Origin: an uncultured Lachnospiraceae bacterium
GTDB taxonomy: Bacteria > Bacillota > Clostridia > Lachnospirales > Lachnospiraceae
NCBI GenBank assembly: GCA_947630025.1
Contig: CANRFZ010000003.1
Span: 1-64,000, forward strand
Length of the DNA stretch: 64,000 bases
Direction of reading: 5' to 3'
The position numbers were made by a program, and so were the translations under genes. Position 1 is the first letter of the stretch. Every line of letters begins with the position of its first letter. The notes below the pieces were generated by a model. That model saw nothing but the letters and a program-made list of their open reading frames with translations, made no database searches and was not told the origin of the DNA. Shown here one piece after another: positions 35,848-47,600 of this stretch.

Positions 35848-37056
35848 TCAAAAACGCGCTGCGGCATCCCCGCCGCCGTCCGTCATAAGCAGCCGCATCA
35901 GCGTGGGATCGATGTGCAGAAATTCTGTCAGCTCGACGACTCTCCGCGCCGCCTCGCGCATTCTGCCCTGATCCGCGTGTTCCTGTCTGACCGCACGGAT
36001 CAGCAGATTCTTCGGCGTATGCTCCATATCGATAAATTCCAGAATGCCTGTCTCATATCCCTGCGCGTTCAAAATCTCGGCGCGCACCGCGTCGGTGATC
36101 AGGGCCGCCATGCGTTCCTTGACGATACCGTACTTTAGGAGCGGCGATAGCGCGTCGCACCGGATCTGTCCGTTCACCTCATGCTGGCAGCAGGGCACGG
36201 ACAGGATCACCCGCGCACCCCACCGGACGGCCTGCGCCAGCGCATAGTCCGTAGCCGTATCGCAGGCGTGCAGCGTGATGACCATATCCGCCGTTTCCTG
36301 CCCTTGATAATCGGCTATGTCGCCCTGTATAAAATGCAGCTTCTCATAGCCGTACTGCCTGCTCAGGCGGCTGCACCTGTCGATCACGTCTTCTTTCAGA
36401 TCCAGCCCCGTAATCTCCACGTCATACCCTTTCAGCTCGTGGAGATAATAATAGACCGCAAACGTCAGGTAGGACTTCCCGCACCCGAAATCCACGATGT
36501 GCAGCGTCCCCTCTCTGGAGAGTGTGGGCAGAATATCCTCGATCAATTCCAAAAAGCGGTTGATCTATTTAAATTTGTCATACCGCTGCCGGACGATCCT
36601 GCCGTCCGCCGTCTGTACGCCCAGATCGACCAGAAACGGAACCGGCACGCCCTCCTCCAGAATATACTTCTTCACCCGGTTGTGGGCAAGCCGCATCTTT
36701 CCTGCAGCGCCCTGATCCGTTCCGTCGTTCTCCGTCTTCTTTCTTTTTACAAAACGTCTGCCTTTTTTGCTGACGAGCACTGTCGCCCGGCATTTTCTAT
36801 GCTCTATCTCGCACTGCCTGTATACGTCCGCAAGCAGTCTGTCCGTCTCGCCGATGACGGCGGCGCGCTCCAGATTCTCGTGGTATACTTTGGTTCCCAC
36901 ATAGGTCGTCTTCTGGAACATAAGCCGCCCGCCGATCATGACCGGACGTATGACCGCCTTATATTCGCCGTCCTTGTGTCTGGGATTGCTCAGGATGATC
37001 CGGTATAACCCCTCGTCTACGGTGCTTTGCAATAATTCTTCCGTCTGCTGTTCCAT
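35848..37056 (-). pseudogene. SAM-dependent methyltransferase interrupted by an amber codon
   Basis: Two pieces in the same frame, 163 codons (36565-37056) and 238 codons (to 35848), are separated only by TAG at 36565-36567. Reading through gives a protein of about 402 residues with YDKFK-stop-INRFLELIED. The second part holds the class I methyltransferase motif VDFGCGKSYLTFAVYYY and later CCQHEVNGQI. A CAG (Gln) to TAG change is the simplest explanation. A TTG codon at 36552 could restart translation. It is followed by the 848-aa gene after 22 bp. Confidence 0.8.
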
Positions 37057-37118
37057 GCCATATCATGTCCTTTTCGTGACTCTGTATTTATTGTAATCAG
37101 ATTGTGCCAAAACCACAA

Positions 37119-37490
37119 CTAAAATTTTAAGATCCCGTTTCTGTTCGTGTGGCGTCTTCTGTAGATTTCATACACCAGAAGGATCTGGATCAGCTCCTCC
37201 GCCTGCGCCGGCTCCTCGTCCTCTTTCCACTCCTCCGATCCCCTGATCCGTTCCATGACCAGCCGGGTGAGCCGGTAGATCTGCCATCTGTCGGGATACT
37301 CGTCATAGATCATGCTTCCGTCATAGTCGATATTCTCCAGCGTCTTTTCAATGATCTTCTGATATTTTCTGGACTGCGCCGGATACATCTGCCGCAGGTA
37401 TTCCAGATCCCGCGTGACACTGTCCTCCGGCTGGTAAAAAAGCGGCAGCGGATAGGACATATAAAACGGCAAAATACCTGATTGCTTCAT
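37119..37490 (-). CDS. Uncharacterised small protein, 123 aa
   Basis: Soluble, Tyr- and Glu-rich protein beginning MKQSGILPFYMSYPLPLFYQ, with DYDGSMIYDEYPDRWQIYRLTR in the middle and a basic tail. I recognise the general type as a recurring Lachnospiraceae hypothetical protein but know no function. It lies between the methyltransferase and atp operons, with 62 bp to the former. Confidence 0.7.
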   Translation of the reverse strand: MKQSGILPFYMSYPLPLFYQPEDSVTRDLEYLRQMYPAQSRKYQKIIEKTLENIDYDGSMIYDEYPDRWQIYRLTRLVMERIRGSEEWKEDEEPAQAEELIQILLVYEIYRRRHTNRNGILKF

Positions 37491-37556
37491 ACTGCACCAC
37501 TCTCAGCGTTTTATTCTATCATATGCACGGCTTTCCTTTCGCGTGTTATGAGACAG

Positions 37557-37585
37557 TAAAAGGCCGGCTCTAAAAGCCGGCCCTT
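37557..37585 (-). terminator. Intrinsic terminator of the atp operon
   Basis: GGCCGGCT/AGCCGGCC, an 8-bp GC-rich stem with a 5-nt loop, followed on the minus strand by TTTTA, 39 bp after the atpC stop. Confidence 0.8.
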
Positions 37586-37624
37586 ATTGTAAATCTGTGT
37601 AACTCTGTCTTGTATTGTCAGCCG

Positions 37625-38032
37625 TTACCGCACGCTCTCGATCCGCGCAACGGCTCTCTTTAACGCCAGTTCCGCCCTGTTTAAATCCGTTCCCGGCGCA
37701 CGTTCCTTCAGTCTCTCCTCGGCGCGCGCCTTGGCTTCCTCGGCGCGGGACAGGTCGATCTCGGACGGCCACTCGATGATCTCCGCCAGAATCGTGACCT
37801 GATCCGGCAGGACTTCCGTGAACCCGGCATGGAGCGCCGCTTCCTTCACTTCTGTGCCCTGCGTGATCGTGAGGATTCCGGGCGCTACGATCATGGTCAT
37901 CGGAATGTGGTTTTTGTAAATACCCACCTCGCCCTCTACGGTATTAAATTCCACCATAGACACTTCTTCCTCGAAAAAGACACGGTCGGGTGTGATGATC
38001 TTTAAAAGAAAATTTCTGTTGTCGTCAGCCAT
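37625..38032 (-). CDS. atpC: ATP synthase epsilon subunit
   Basis: 135 aa. N-terminal beta sandwich (LLKIITPDRVFFEEEVSMVEF, GEVGIYKNHIPM) and C-terminal two-helix hairpin rich in Ala, Arg and Glu. Rotor-stalk subunit that can inhibit ATP hydrolysis. Last gene of the atp operon, separated from atpD by a 143-bp structured spacer. Confidence 0.95.
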   Translation of the reverse strand: MADDNRNFLLKIITPDRVFFEEEVSMVEFNTVEGEVGIYKNHIPMTMIVAPGILTITQGTEVKEAALHAGFTEVLPDQVTILAEIIEWPSEIDLSRAEEAKARAEERLKERAPGTDLNRAELALKRAVARIESVR

Positions 38033-38079
38033 ACGCTAATCCTCATTCCGGAGCGTTCACGCGACAGGGGCAAAAAGTA

Positions 38080-38175
38080 AATTCCTTCGGAATTAACTTT
38101 GCCATCAGGGGAGTTTGTGACGCTCCGGCACAAACTCCCGTGTGGAAAATCAGCACATCAGTGTGATTTTTCACA

Positions 38176-38176
<1 letters not shown>
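38080..38176 (-). other. Structured spacer between atpD and atpC
   Basis: Three hairpins in tandem: AATTCC-TTC-GGAATT (38080-38094), GGGAGTTTGTG/CACAAACTCCC (38109-38139, perfect 11-bp stem) and GTGTGGAAAATCA/TGATTTTTCACAC (38140-38176, 12 of 13 pairs). A longer GGAGCGT/ACGCTCC pairing can enclose the first. None has a clean T-run. Confidence 0.55.
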
Positions 38177-39597
<1,421 letters not shown>

Positions 39598-39626
39598 TCA
39601 CTCATGTTATGCCGCGCCCGATCCGC

Positions 39627-40496
39627 TTACGAGATCGCGTTCGCGCCTGCAATAATTTCTGTTAATTCCTGTGTAATAGAGCCCTGACGCGCTCTGTTAT
39701 ACATTAACGACAGATGATCTATCATTTCCTCAGCGTTGCTTGTCGCGGAATCCATCGCCTGCATTCTGGCGCCGTTCTCACTGGCGCAGGCTTCCACCAG
39801 AGCGCCGTAGATCAGGCTGGTGACATATTTGGGAATAATCATGTCCAGCGCCTCGTCGTCCTCCGGCTCAAAATTCATCATCGCCCTGTCGGTCTTGTCC
39901 CTGCCGCCGTCTCCGTCTTCTGCCTGCGGCGCTTCCACCGGAAGCAGCTTCAGCAGTTTAGGCTCGTGCACGACGGTGTTCTTGAAGCCCGTATAGGCCA
40001 GATAGATCTCGCCGATTTCTCCCGCCGCGAAGGAATCGAGCAGTTTGCGGCTGATCACCATGGCATCCACATAGGACGGCTCCTCTATGATATCCGAATT
40101 TTCTTCCCGGATGGTATAGCCGTACCTCTGCAGCGCGTCCCTGCCCTTCTTGCCGATCGCGTAGATCTCCAGATCCTGTTTGCTGAAGCCGCCTCTGGTG
40201 ATCAGCTTCACCACGTTGGAATTATATCCGCCCGCGAGACCTCTGTTGGAGGTGATCACAATGACCGCCTTCCTGTCGGATGCGCCCGCTTTCAGATACG
40301 GATGGTTCAGGCCGCCCGCCTTGGCTAACACCGAGGTCACCGTCTCGTACATACAGTTGAAATACGGCTTCGACTGCTCGGCGCGCTGCTTGGCTCTCTG
40401 CAGCTTCACGGTAGAAACAAGTTTCATGGCTTTGGTAATCTGCTGGGTACTCTGTATACTGCCTTTACGCCTTTTGATGTCTCTCATTGAGGCCAT
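39627..40496 (-). CDS. atpG: ATP synthase gamma subunit
   Basis: 289 aa central stalk. N-terminal helix MASMRDIKRRKGSIQSTQQITKAMKLVSTVKL and C-terminal helix NARMQAMDSATSNAEEMIDHL are the conserved coiled coil that turns inside the alpha-beta hexamer. A short acidic insertion near residue 195 is seen. Confidence 0.97.
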   Translation of the reverse strand: MASMRDIKRRKGSIQSTQQITKAMKLVSTVKLQRAKQRAEQSKPYFNCMYETVTSVLAKAGGLNHPYLKAGASDRKAVIVITSNRGLAGGYNSNVVKLITRGGFSKQDLEIYAIGKKGRDALQRYGYTIREENSDIIEEPSYVDAMVISRKLLDSFAAGEIGEIYLAYTGFKNTVVHEPKLLKLLPVEAPQAEDGDGGRDKTDRAMMNFEPEDDEALDMIIPKYVTSLIYGALVEACASENGARMQAMDSATSNAEEMIDHLSLMYNRARQGSITQELTEIIAGANAIS

Positions 40497-40524
40497 AGCG
40501 TCACCCTCTACTTTCTACTGATCT

Positions 40525-42033
<1,509 letters not shown>

Positions 42034-42076
42034 TCATACGCACCTTTCTTCTTCATTTTATGATAAGTCCGCCCTG

Positions 42077-42622
42077 TCAAAGCTGGACTTTCAACAGATC
42101 TTTCTGTAATTCGTTTAATTTGGTCTTAATACTGCTGTCCACAACCCGGTCGCCGATGCGGATCACCATGCCGCCGATCAGCGATTCATCCACCCGGTAG
42201 TGCATCTCCATCTGCCGGTATTCCGTTGTGTCGAGCAGTTTCTGTTCAACCGCCCTGCGCTGCTCGTCCCTGAGCGGAACCGCCGTCGTCACCGCCGCGA
42301 TGCCGATTCCCTTGTACTTCTTGACTTGTGCGATAAAATAGTCGAGGATCGCATCGATCTCTTTATAGCGGTCTTTGGAAATGATGATCGTCAGAAATCC
42401 CAGCAGCTCGTCGGATATCCTTCCGGCGAACACATCCTTCACTACCTGCAGCTTCTCCTCCTTGACGATCTTCGGATGGTTCATCAGACGGCCAAAATCT
42501 TCATTCTCCGCGAGAATCTGCCGGAGCAGGACGATCTCCTCCTGCAGGACGTCCACGATGTCCTTTTCCACCGCCAGTTCAAACAACGCATCTCCGTATG
42601 TCTTTGCAATCAGCTTAGCCAT
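42077..42622 (-). CDS. atpH: ATP synthase delta subunit
   Basis: 181 aa. Peripheral-stalk subunit tying subunit b to alpha. The N-terminal helical domain (AKLIAKTYGDALFELAVEKD) and the C-terminal GGMVIRIGDRVVDSSIKTKLNEL segment are characteristic. Its start overlaps the end of atpF by 13 bp. Confidence 0.95.
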   Translation of the reverse strand: MAKLIAKTYGDALFELAVEKDIVDVLQEEIVLLRQILAENEDFGRLMNHPKIVKEEKLQVVKDVFAGRISDELLGFLTIIISKDRYKEIDAILDYFIAQVKKYKGIGIAAVTTAVPLRDEQRRAVEQKLLDTTEYRQMEMHYRVDESLIGGMVIRIGDRVVDSSIKTKLNELQKDLLKVQL

Positions 42623-43170
42623 GTGCCCTCACCTATTTCTTTCAGCGTTTCTTCCACCAGGCTGTCCTGAACGGTCGTATCGATGGCGGCGTTTACCACT
42701 TTGCCGGCCATCAGCGACGCCAGCACTACCATCTCGCGCTTTACTTCGTCCACGGCCTTGCTCTTTTCCAGCTCCGCCTCCACGCCGGCTCTCTCGACGA
42801 TTCTGGCGGCTTCTTCCTTGGCCTCGGCCACGATCTTATTCTCATTGGCCAGCGCTTTCTTACGCGCTTCGCCGAGGATCGCTTCGGCTTCCTTGTCGAT
42901 ATCCCGCAGCTTCGCCTCGTATTCTTCTTTCAGCGCGCGGGCTTCTTCCATATCCGCAGCGGCGCTATCCAGCTCGTTCTTGATCCTGTCCTGCCTGCTC
43001 TGCAGCATATTCCGCACCGGATTGAACAGGAAGTGCGACGCGATCAGGAATAGCGCGAACACCGCGATAATCATCAACACGGCGTCCTGCAGAAGCTGAA
43101 AATCCAGATCAAAAAGTCTGGGCTTCATCTCCACTGCCGTCAGCGCCATCTGTGCAGCTAATATACTCAA
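42610..43170 (-). CDS. atpF: ATP synthase b subunit
   Basis: 186 aa. One N-terminal membrane segment (about residues 27-48, VLMIIAVFALFLIASHFLF) followed by a long charged helix that dimerises as the peripheral stalk. Only one b gene is seen, as in most Firmicutes. Confidence 0.95.
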   Translation of the reverse strand: MSILAAQMALTAVEMKPRLFDLDFQLLQDAVLMIIAVFALFLIASHFLFNPVRNMLQSRQDRIKNELDSAAADMEEARALKEEYEAKLRDIDKEAEAILGEARKKALANENKIVAEAKEEAARIVERAGVEAELEKSKAVDEVKREMVVLASLMAGKVVNAAIDTTVQDSLVEETLKEIGEGTWLS

Positions 43171-43253
43171 GCTCTTATCCTCCTTTCCTCATATTCGGCA
43201 TATGCGGGCCATCCCGCACGAATACCGGAGCGCTCTCCGGTATCACTGTCCTA

Positions 43254-43541
<288 letters not shown>

Positions 43542-43585
43542 TTAAAAATGGTGTGTTTTTATTGGTTCCGCGCCCGCCCGGACGG

Positions 43586-44305
43586 TTACTCCGTCGTGCA
43601 GGCGTCCGCGATGTACGTCATCGTCAGCATACAGAATACATATGTCTGGATCGCTCCGGAGAACAGATCGAAGTACACGTGCAGCGCAGCGGGCCAGACG
43701 ATCGCGAACTTAGCCAGCAGGCCGTAGATCAGCGCCATCATGACGGTGCCCGACAGGACGTTTGCAAACAGACGCAGCGACAACGACACCGGCACGGCGA
43801 TATAGCCGATGATGTTGATCGGCGCCCAGAACGGCCACGGATCGCACAGTTCGGCGAGAACGCCTTTTGCCTTTTTGTATCTGAACTTATTAAAATGAAT
43901 CAGCGTAAACGTGATAAGCCCCAGCGCCAGTGTCACGCCGTAATCTGCCGTGGGCGCCCGGAGCCCGAACAGGCCGGATATATTGGAGACCAGAATAAAG
44001 ATAAAAATGGTTCCGATATAATTGCGGAACTGCGGACTGAACTTTCCCATAACGCCGCCGATCATATTGTCCAGCATCTCCACCACCAGCTCCACGATAT
44101 TCTGGAATGTACCCGGCACGTCGGACGCGCGTTTGATCACGCGGTTGGCCGCAATACAGAATCCCGTGATGATAAGCAGGACGATCAGAACGCAGATGTG
44201 CGTCGTCGTTATCCATAACGTCTGCCCGAACAACTCATAGGAAAAAACGCCGTGGATCATAAAGTCGATATCCGCACCTGCTGTCAGAAGAACTCCCTGT
44301 CCCAT
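43586..44305 (-). CDS. atpB: ATP synthase a subunit
   Basis: 239 aa with about five to six membrane helices. The essential stator Arg lies in SLSLRLFANVLSG. Conserved SNISGLFGL and the C-terminal helix are present. Forms the ion path with the c ring. Preceded by a tandem-repeat-rich 126-bp spacer. Confidence 0.96.
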   Translation of the reverse strand: MGQGVLLTAGADIDFMIHGVFSYELFGQTLWITTTHICVLIVLLIITGFCIAANRVIKRASDVPGTFQNIVELVVEMLDNMIGGVMGKFSPQFRNYIGTIFIFILVSNISGLFGLRAPTADYGVTLALGLITFTLIHFNKFRYKKAKGVLAELCDPWPFWAPINIIGYIAVPVSLSLRLFANVLSGTVMMALIYGLLAKFAIVWPAALHVYFDLFSGAIQTYVFCMLTMTYIADACTTE

Positions 44306-44318
44306 GCTGCCACCTCCT

Positions 44319-44393
44319 GTCTTATTTCTTAGGTCTTACTTCTATGGTCTTACTTCTATAGCTTATTTCTTACTTTTCTTACTTCTTAATTGC
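44319..44393. repeat. Imperfect 14-bp tandem repeats before atpB
   Basis: Units such as TCTTACTTCTATGG and TCTTACTTCTATAG, with TCTTATTTCTTAGG variants, are repeated four to five times between the AtpI-like gene and atpB. No coding sense is apparent. Confidence 0.5.
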
Positions 44394-44431
44394 CGGCTTG
44401 CTTTTTGCCGCCCGCTTCTGATGTTCTTTTT

Positions 44432-44833
44432 TTATATTTTGATCACCTTGGAGCGAATCCTGCCCAGCAGCGGATTTAGGTAAGCCGATACTTTCATCCC
44501 CATATACCCGCAGAACGTAAAGATCGGGTTGGCAAAATCCGTATAAATCAGCACCAGCATAACGGCGGCCAGAACAAAATACCGGATCAGGTGATTGGCG
44601 GCCACCGTTTTGGACGCCTGCTTGGACACCTGCTCCAGACTCCGGTCGATCGACCACCACATATGGATCGAACCCGCCACCGCCAGCACGACTCCGATCC
44701 ACAACCCCAGACTGTAATCTGCTCTCCTCGCAACACACAACAGTACGATCTGGAAGATAACGCCGTACAACAGAATCCCCAGACACAGATCAAACAAAGT
44801 GGGATCGATCTTTCTTTTCCTAACCTTTTTCAT
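44432..44833 (-). CDS. AtpI-like ATP synthase subunit I
   Basis: 133 aa from the ATG at 44833, which overlaps the preceding gene by 14 bp. A basic N-terminus is followed by four hydrophobic segments in two pairs. AtpI-type proteins assist c-ring assembly or ion supply. Assignment rests on topology and position rather than a sharp motif. Confidence 0.75.
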   Translation of the reverse strand: MKKVRKRKIDPTLFDLCLGILLYGVIFQIVLLCVARRADYSLGLWIGVVLAVAGSIHMWWSIDRSLEQVSKQASKTVAANHLIRYFVLAAVMLVLIYTDFANPIFTFCGYMGMKVSAYLNPLLGRIRSKVIKI

Positions 44834-45101
44834 CTTCCCTGCCGTCCTGCCGCTTCGCAGCGCGCCTGCGCGACTGTGCCGGCGTGTCGTAGATCTTTCT
44901 GGCAAACCTGAGCACATTGGTAAGGCCGGCCAGAGCGCCCGCAAAAAAAAGCACCACCATCCAATAGGAGGTTCCGAATTTCCGGTCAAGGAACATACCC
45001 GCAAACGAGCAGATAAAGATAGGAACCAGCATATTGATGCCGAACTGACTGATCATCATAAGCGCCCGATACACGTTTTTATTATATTTCAAGTTTTTCA
45101 C
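44820..45101 (-). CDS. AtpZ/AtpI-family protein
   Basis: 93 aa with two membrane segments (ISQFGINMLVPIFICSFAGM and YWMVVLFFAGALAGL) and a basic C-terminal tail. The FLDRKFGTSYWMVVLFF region is typical of AtpZ/AtpI proteins. First gene of the atp operon, downstream of a strong promoter. Confidence 0.82.
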   Translation of the reverse strand: MKNLKYNKNVYRALMMISQFGINMLVPIFICSFAGMFLDRKFGTSYWMVVLFFAGALAGLTNVLRFARKIYDTPAQSRRRAAKRQDGREDEKG

Positions 45102-45166
45102 TCCCCGGGCGCATCCGCACGGCGACTGCTCTTACTCTCCGCCGGCGGATATAGCCTACGAGTAGA

Positions 45167-45195
45167 ATTATAACCATTTCCAGTACTTATGTCCA
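45167..45195 (-). promoter_or_regulatory. Sigma-A promoter of the atp operon
   Basis: On the minus strand TGGACA (45190-45195), 17-bp spacer, TATAAT (45167-45172), giving a leader of about 60 nt. Confidence 0.7.
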
Positions 45196-45319
45196 GTATA
45201 TTTGTGAAAAATAGATAAAAAACCGAACCGGTAAATACATTTTACATTGACTTTTTACTATTGTAAGTGTAACGTAACGTATAAGAGATGTTGTATCAGT
45301 GCACCGTGCAGGAGGTATT

Positions 45320-45808
45320 ATGGCAAATCCGACTTTGTACCGCAAAAGACTGATCCCCGACGAATGTATTCTTCTGAAGGACGACCGCATCCTCGCCCGC
45401 GACAGCGAAAAGATCATCACCGGCTGGAACACTCTGAAACCGCGCGCCGATCTGCATCACGGCTACTCCTGCTACTATCTGGACAGGGGCTTCAAAATCA
45501 GCAAATTCTACAAAGAGGACGGTACCCTGCTCTACTGGTACTGCGATATCGTATCCCATCAGTATGATTCCGCCACGGACACTTACCTGTTTACGGATCT
45601 TCTGGCCGACGTCATCGTCTATCCCGACGGCTTCGTCAAAGTAGTGGATCTGGACGAACTGGCCGCCGCCTTGGACGACGGGCTGATCACCGAGGAGATG
45701 CTGAAAACCTCCCTGCGCCATCTGAACAGTCTCCTGAGCGCCATCTACGACGGAAAATTCTCTACGCTGCAGGCTCCCATCGAACAGGTCATCGCCGCCG
45801 GTCTGTGA
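45320..45808 (+). CDS. DUF402-domain protein
   Basis: 162 aa from the ATG at 45320 (GGAGG upstream). The DUF402 core is visible as GYSCYYLDRGFKISKFYKEDG, WYCDIV and TDLLADVIVYPDGFVKVVDLDEL. Characterised relatives include nucleoside di/triphosphatases and RNA-binding proteins; which applies is not decided here. Divergent from the atp operon, convergent with the SleB-like gene. Confidence 0.88.
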   Translation: MANPTLYRKRLIPDECILLKDDRILARDSEKIITGWNTLKPRADLHHGYSCYYLDRGFKISKFYKEDGTLLYWYCDIVSHQYDSATDTYLFTDLLADVIVYPDGFVKVVDLDELAAALDDGLITEEMLKTSLRHLNSLLSAIYDGKFSTLQAPIEQVIAAGL

Positions 45809-45821
45809 CTTATGACGTCCG

Positions 45822-47021
45822 TCAATAGAAAATATGGCCGCCGATCGTGTATTTCGGCGTGATGCCGTCTACCGGCGTCCTGAAATAGACGCAGTTCCCT
45901 ACGTTCGTAGTTCCCTTCATCACCTCATCCGCAGCCTGATAACACTGCGCCGTGGCCCGGCCTTCCGCCAGCGCCAGCGCCAGCCGTCCGCTTGCCACCG
46001 GCGAGAACTGCCTCGGCTGATAGATCACTCCCGTGATGGTATCCGGATAAACGGAGCTTAACAGTCTGTTGATCACCACGGAACCCACCGCCACCTGCCC
46101 CGCATAGGGCTCGCCGCCCGCCTCGCAGTAGATCAGGTTCGCCAGCAGATATCTGTCCCCCTCCGCAAAGCTCACCTCGGAAATATCCCGCCAGCTTGAC
46201 TGGGCCGCCAGCTCCGCCATCCTGAGTTCTTCCGCCAGCTTCGCCTTCAGCGCTGTAATATTCGCCTCCTGCGCTTTCAACTGTTCCTCATAAGCCAGCG
46301 CCTTGGCCTCCGCGTCGGAGATCTGCGCTGCGGTAGCGTTGATGGACTGGGACGTCTGGCTCACCAGCCCGGAAACCCGGTTCTGTTCCGCCACCACCTG
46401 TACCTTGTAGTCGTCCAGCTCCTTTTTGTCCTGCTCAAGCTGCGCCATATCCTGCTCAAGCTGCGCCTCCATATCCTCCATTCTGGCCTGCGTGTCCTTA
46501 TAATCCTGCAGCACTTTCTGCTGGTAGGCATTGATCTGCTCCACGTAATCGTTTTTGTTCAGGAAGTCCGAATAGCTGCCCGACGAAAAGAGCAGCTCCA
46601 AGTAGAGGGAGTCGCTTTTCTCATAGATAAACTGGATCTGTCGTTTCATCGACTCATACTGCTCGTCCTTGAGACGGATCACTTCCGTCAGATCCTGCTG
46701 CACCTGCCGGATTTCGGCGTTCATGTCGTCGATCTCGGTTTCCTTGGCGGCAATCTTGTCCTCCAGATCGCTGAGGTTATTGCTCACTTGGGAAAGTTCG
46801 GTATTCAAAGTTGTCAACGTGCCCTGCAGCGAATCCTGCTGCTGGTTCAGCTCGTCTAGGTTCTGCTCCGTCTGATCCAGCTCCGACTGCGTCTGGTTTT
46901 TTTCCTGCTCGGCCTCCTCCAGCGCCTTGCGTGTCTCGTCCGTCGCGTGGGCCGTAAGCGTCGTAAAACCCAGCGCCAGAACGAGCAGAATGGCCGCCGC
47001 CGTCCTCTGTATCCCTTTCAT
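45822..47021 (-). CDS. SleB-like cell-wall hydrolase with coiled coil
   Basis: 399 aa from the ATG at 47021 (GGAGG 6 nt upstream). A signal peptide (ILLVLALGFTTLTAHA) is followed by a long coiled coil (about residues 25-265) and a C-terminal hydrolase 2 domain (LLANLIYCEAGGEPYAGQVAVGSVVINR) with the catalytic Glu in CEAGGE, as in the spore-cortex lytic enzyme SleB. The coiled coil resembles those of septal or PcsB-like hydrolases, so a division rather than germination role is possible. Confidence 0.9.
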   Translation of the reverse strand: MKGIQRTAAAILLVLALGFTTLTAHATDETRKALEEAEQEKNQTQSELDQTEQNLDELNQQQDSLQGTLTTLNTELSQVSNNLSDLEDKIAAKETEIDDMNAEIRQVQQDLTEVIRLKDEQYESMKRQIQFIYEKSDSLYLELLFSSGSYSDFLNKNDYVEQINAYQQKVLQDYKDTQARMEDMEAQLEQDMAQLEQDKKELDDYKVQVVAEQNRVSGLVSQTSQSINATAAQISDAEAKALAYEEQLKAQEANITALKAKLAEELRMAELAAQSSWRDISEVSFAEGDRYLLANLIYCEAGGEPYAGQVAVGSVVINRLLSSVYPDTITGVIYQPRQFSPVASGRLALALAEGRATAQCYQAADEVMKGTTNVGNCVYFRTPVDGITPKYTIGGHIFY

Positions 47022-47078
47022 AAACTTCCTCCGTATCCTATCGGCAGGAACACGCATCCGTGCAGTCTGCCGTGCGTC

Positions 47079-47507
47079 TTACGGTTCGATCATGCCGATG
47101 CGCCTGCTATGCTTCTCCTCGCCGGAAAAAGCCGTGTTCAGGAAAGTGTCCACAATGCTGATGCCCAGATTCGGCCCCACGATGCCGCCGCCTAACGCCA
47201 GCACATTGGCGTCGTTGTGCTCTCTGGTCATCTTTGCCGTCAGCGTATCCGCGCACAGTGCGCAGCGGATTCCCTTGACCTTGTTCGCCGTGATGGAAAT
47301 CCCGATGCCCGTCGTGCAGACTACGATGCCCCGCTCGCACTCCCCGCCGGCCACAGCCTCCGCCACGGCGCGTCCGTATACCGGGTAATCGCAGGAATTT
47401 TTGTCGTAACATCCGTAATCTTTTACTTCGATCCCCTGCTCCTGTAAATGCTTTCTGATCGTTTCCTTTAAGTCAAATCCACCGTGGTCACTGCCGATCG
47501 CTATCAT
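47079..47507 (-). CDS. rpiB: Ribose-5-phosphate isomerase B
   Basis: 142 aa. MIAIGSDHGGFDLKETI, the catalytic Cys region GIVVCTTGIGISI and ALCADTLTAKMTREHNDANVLALGG are diagnostic. Interconverts ribose-5-phosphate and ribulose-5-phosphate. It lies between the Sua5 and SleB-like genes in a same-strand run. Confidence 0.96.
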   Translation of the reverse strand: MIAIGSDHGGFDLKETIRKHLQEQGIEVKDYGCYDKNSCDYPVYGRAVAEAVAGGECERGIVVCTTGIGISITANKVKGIRCALCADTLTAKMTREHNDANVLALGGGIVGPNLGISIVDTFLNTAFSGEEKHSRRIGMIEP

Positions 47508-47600
47508 GTTGCTCCCTCCGTTTCGTAACGCTTTTTGTTTCTTTTCTGCATCCTATTTTCGTGCCCGCCCGCCGTCAGACCAGTCCGATAGCCGCCGCTC

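Noticed and set aside
45247..45275. Promoter TTGACT-17-TAACGT for the DUF402 gene
   Set aside because: The -10 matches at only three positions; too weak to list as a feature.
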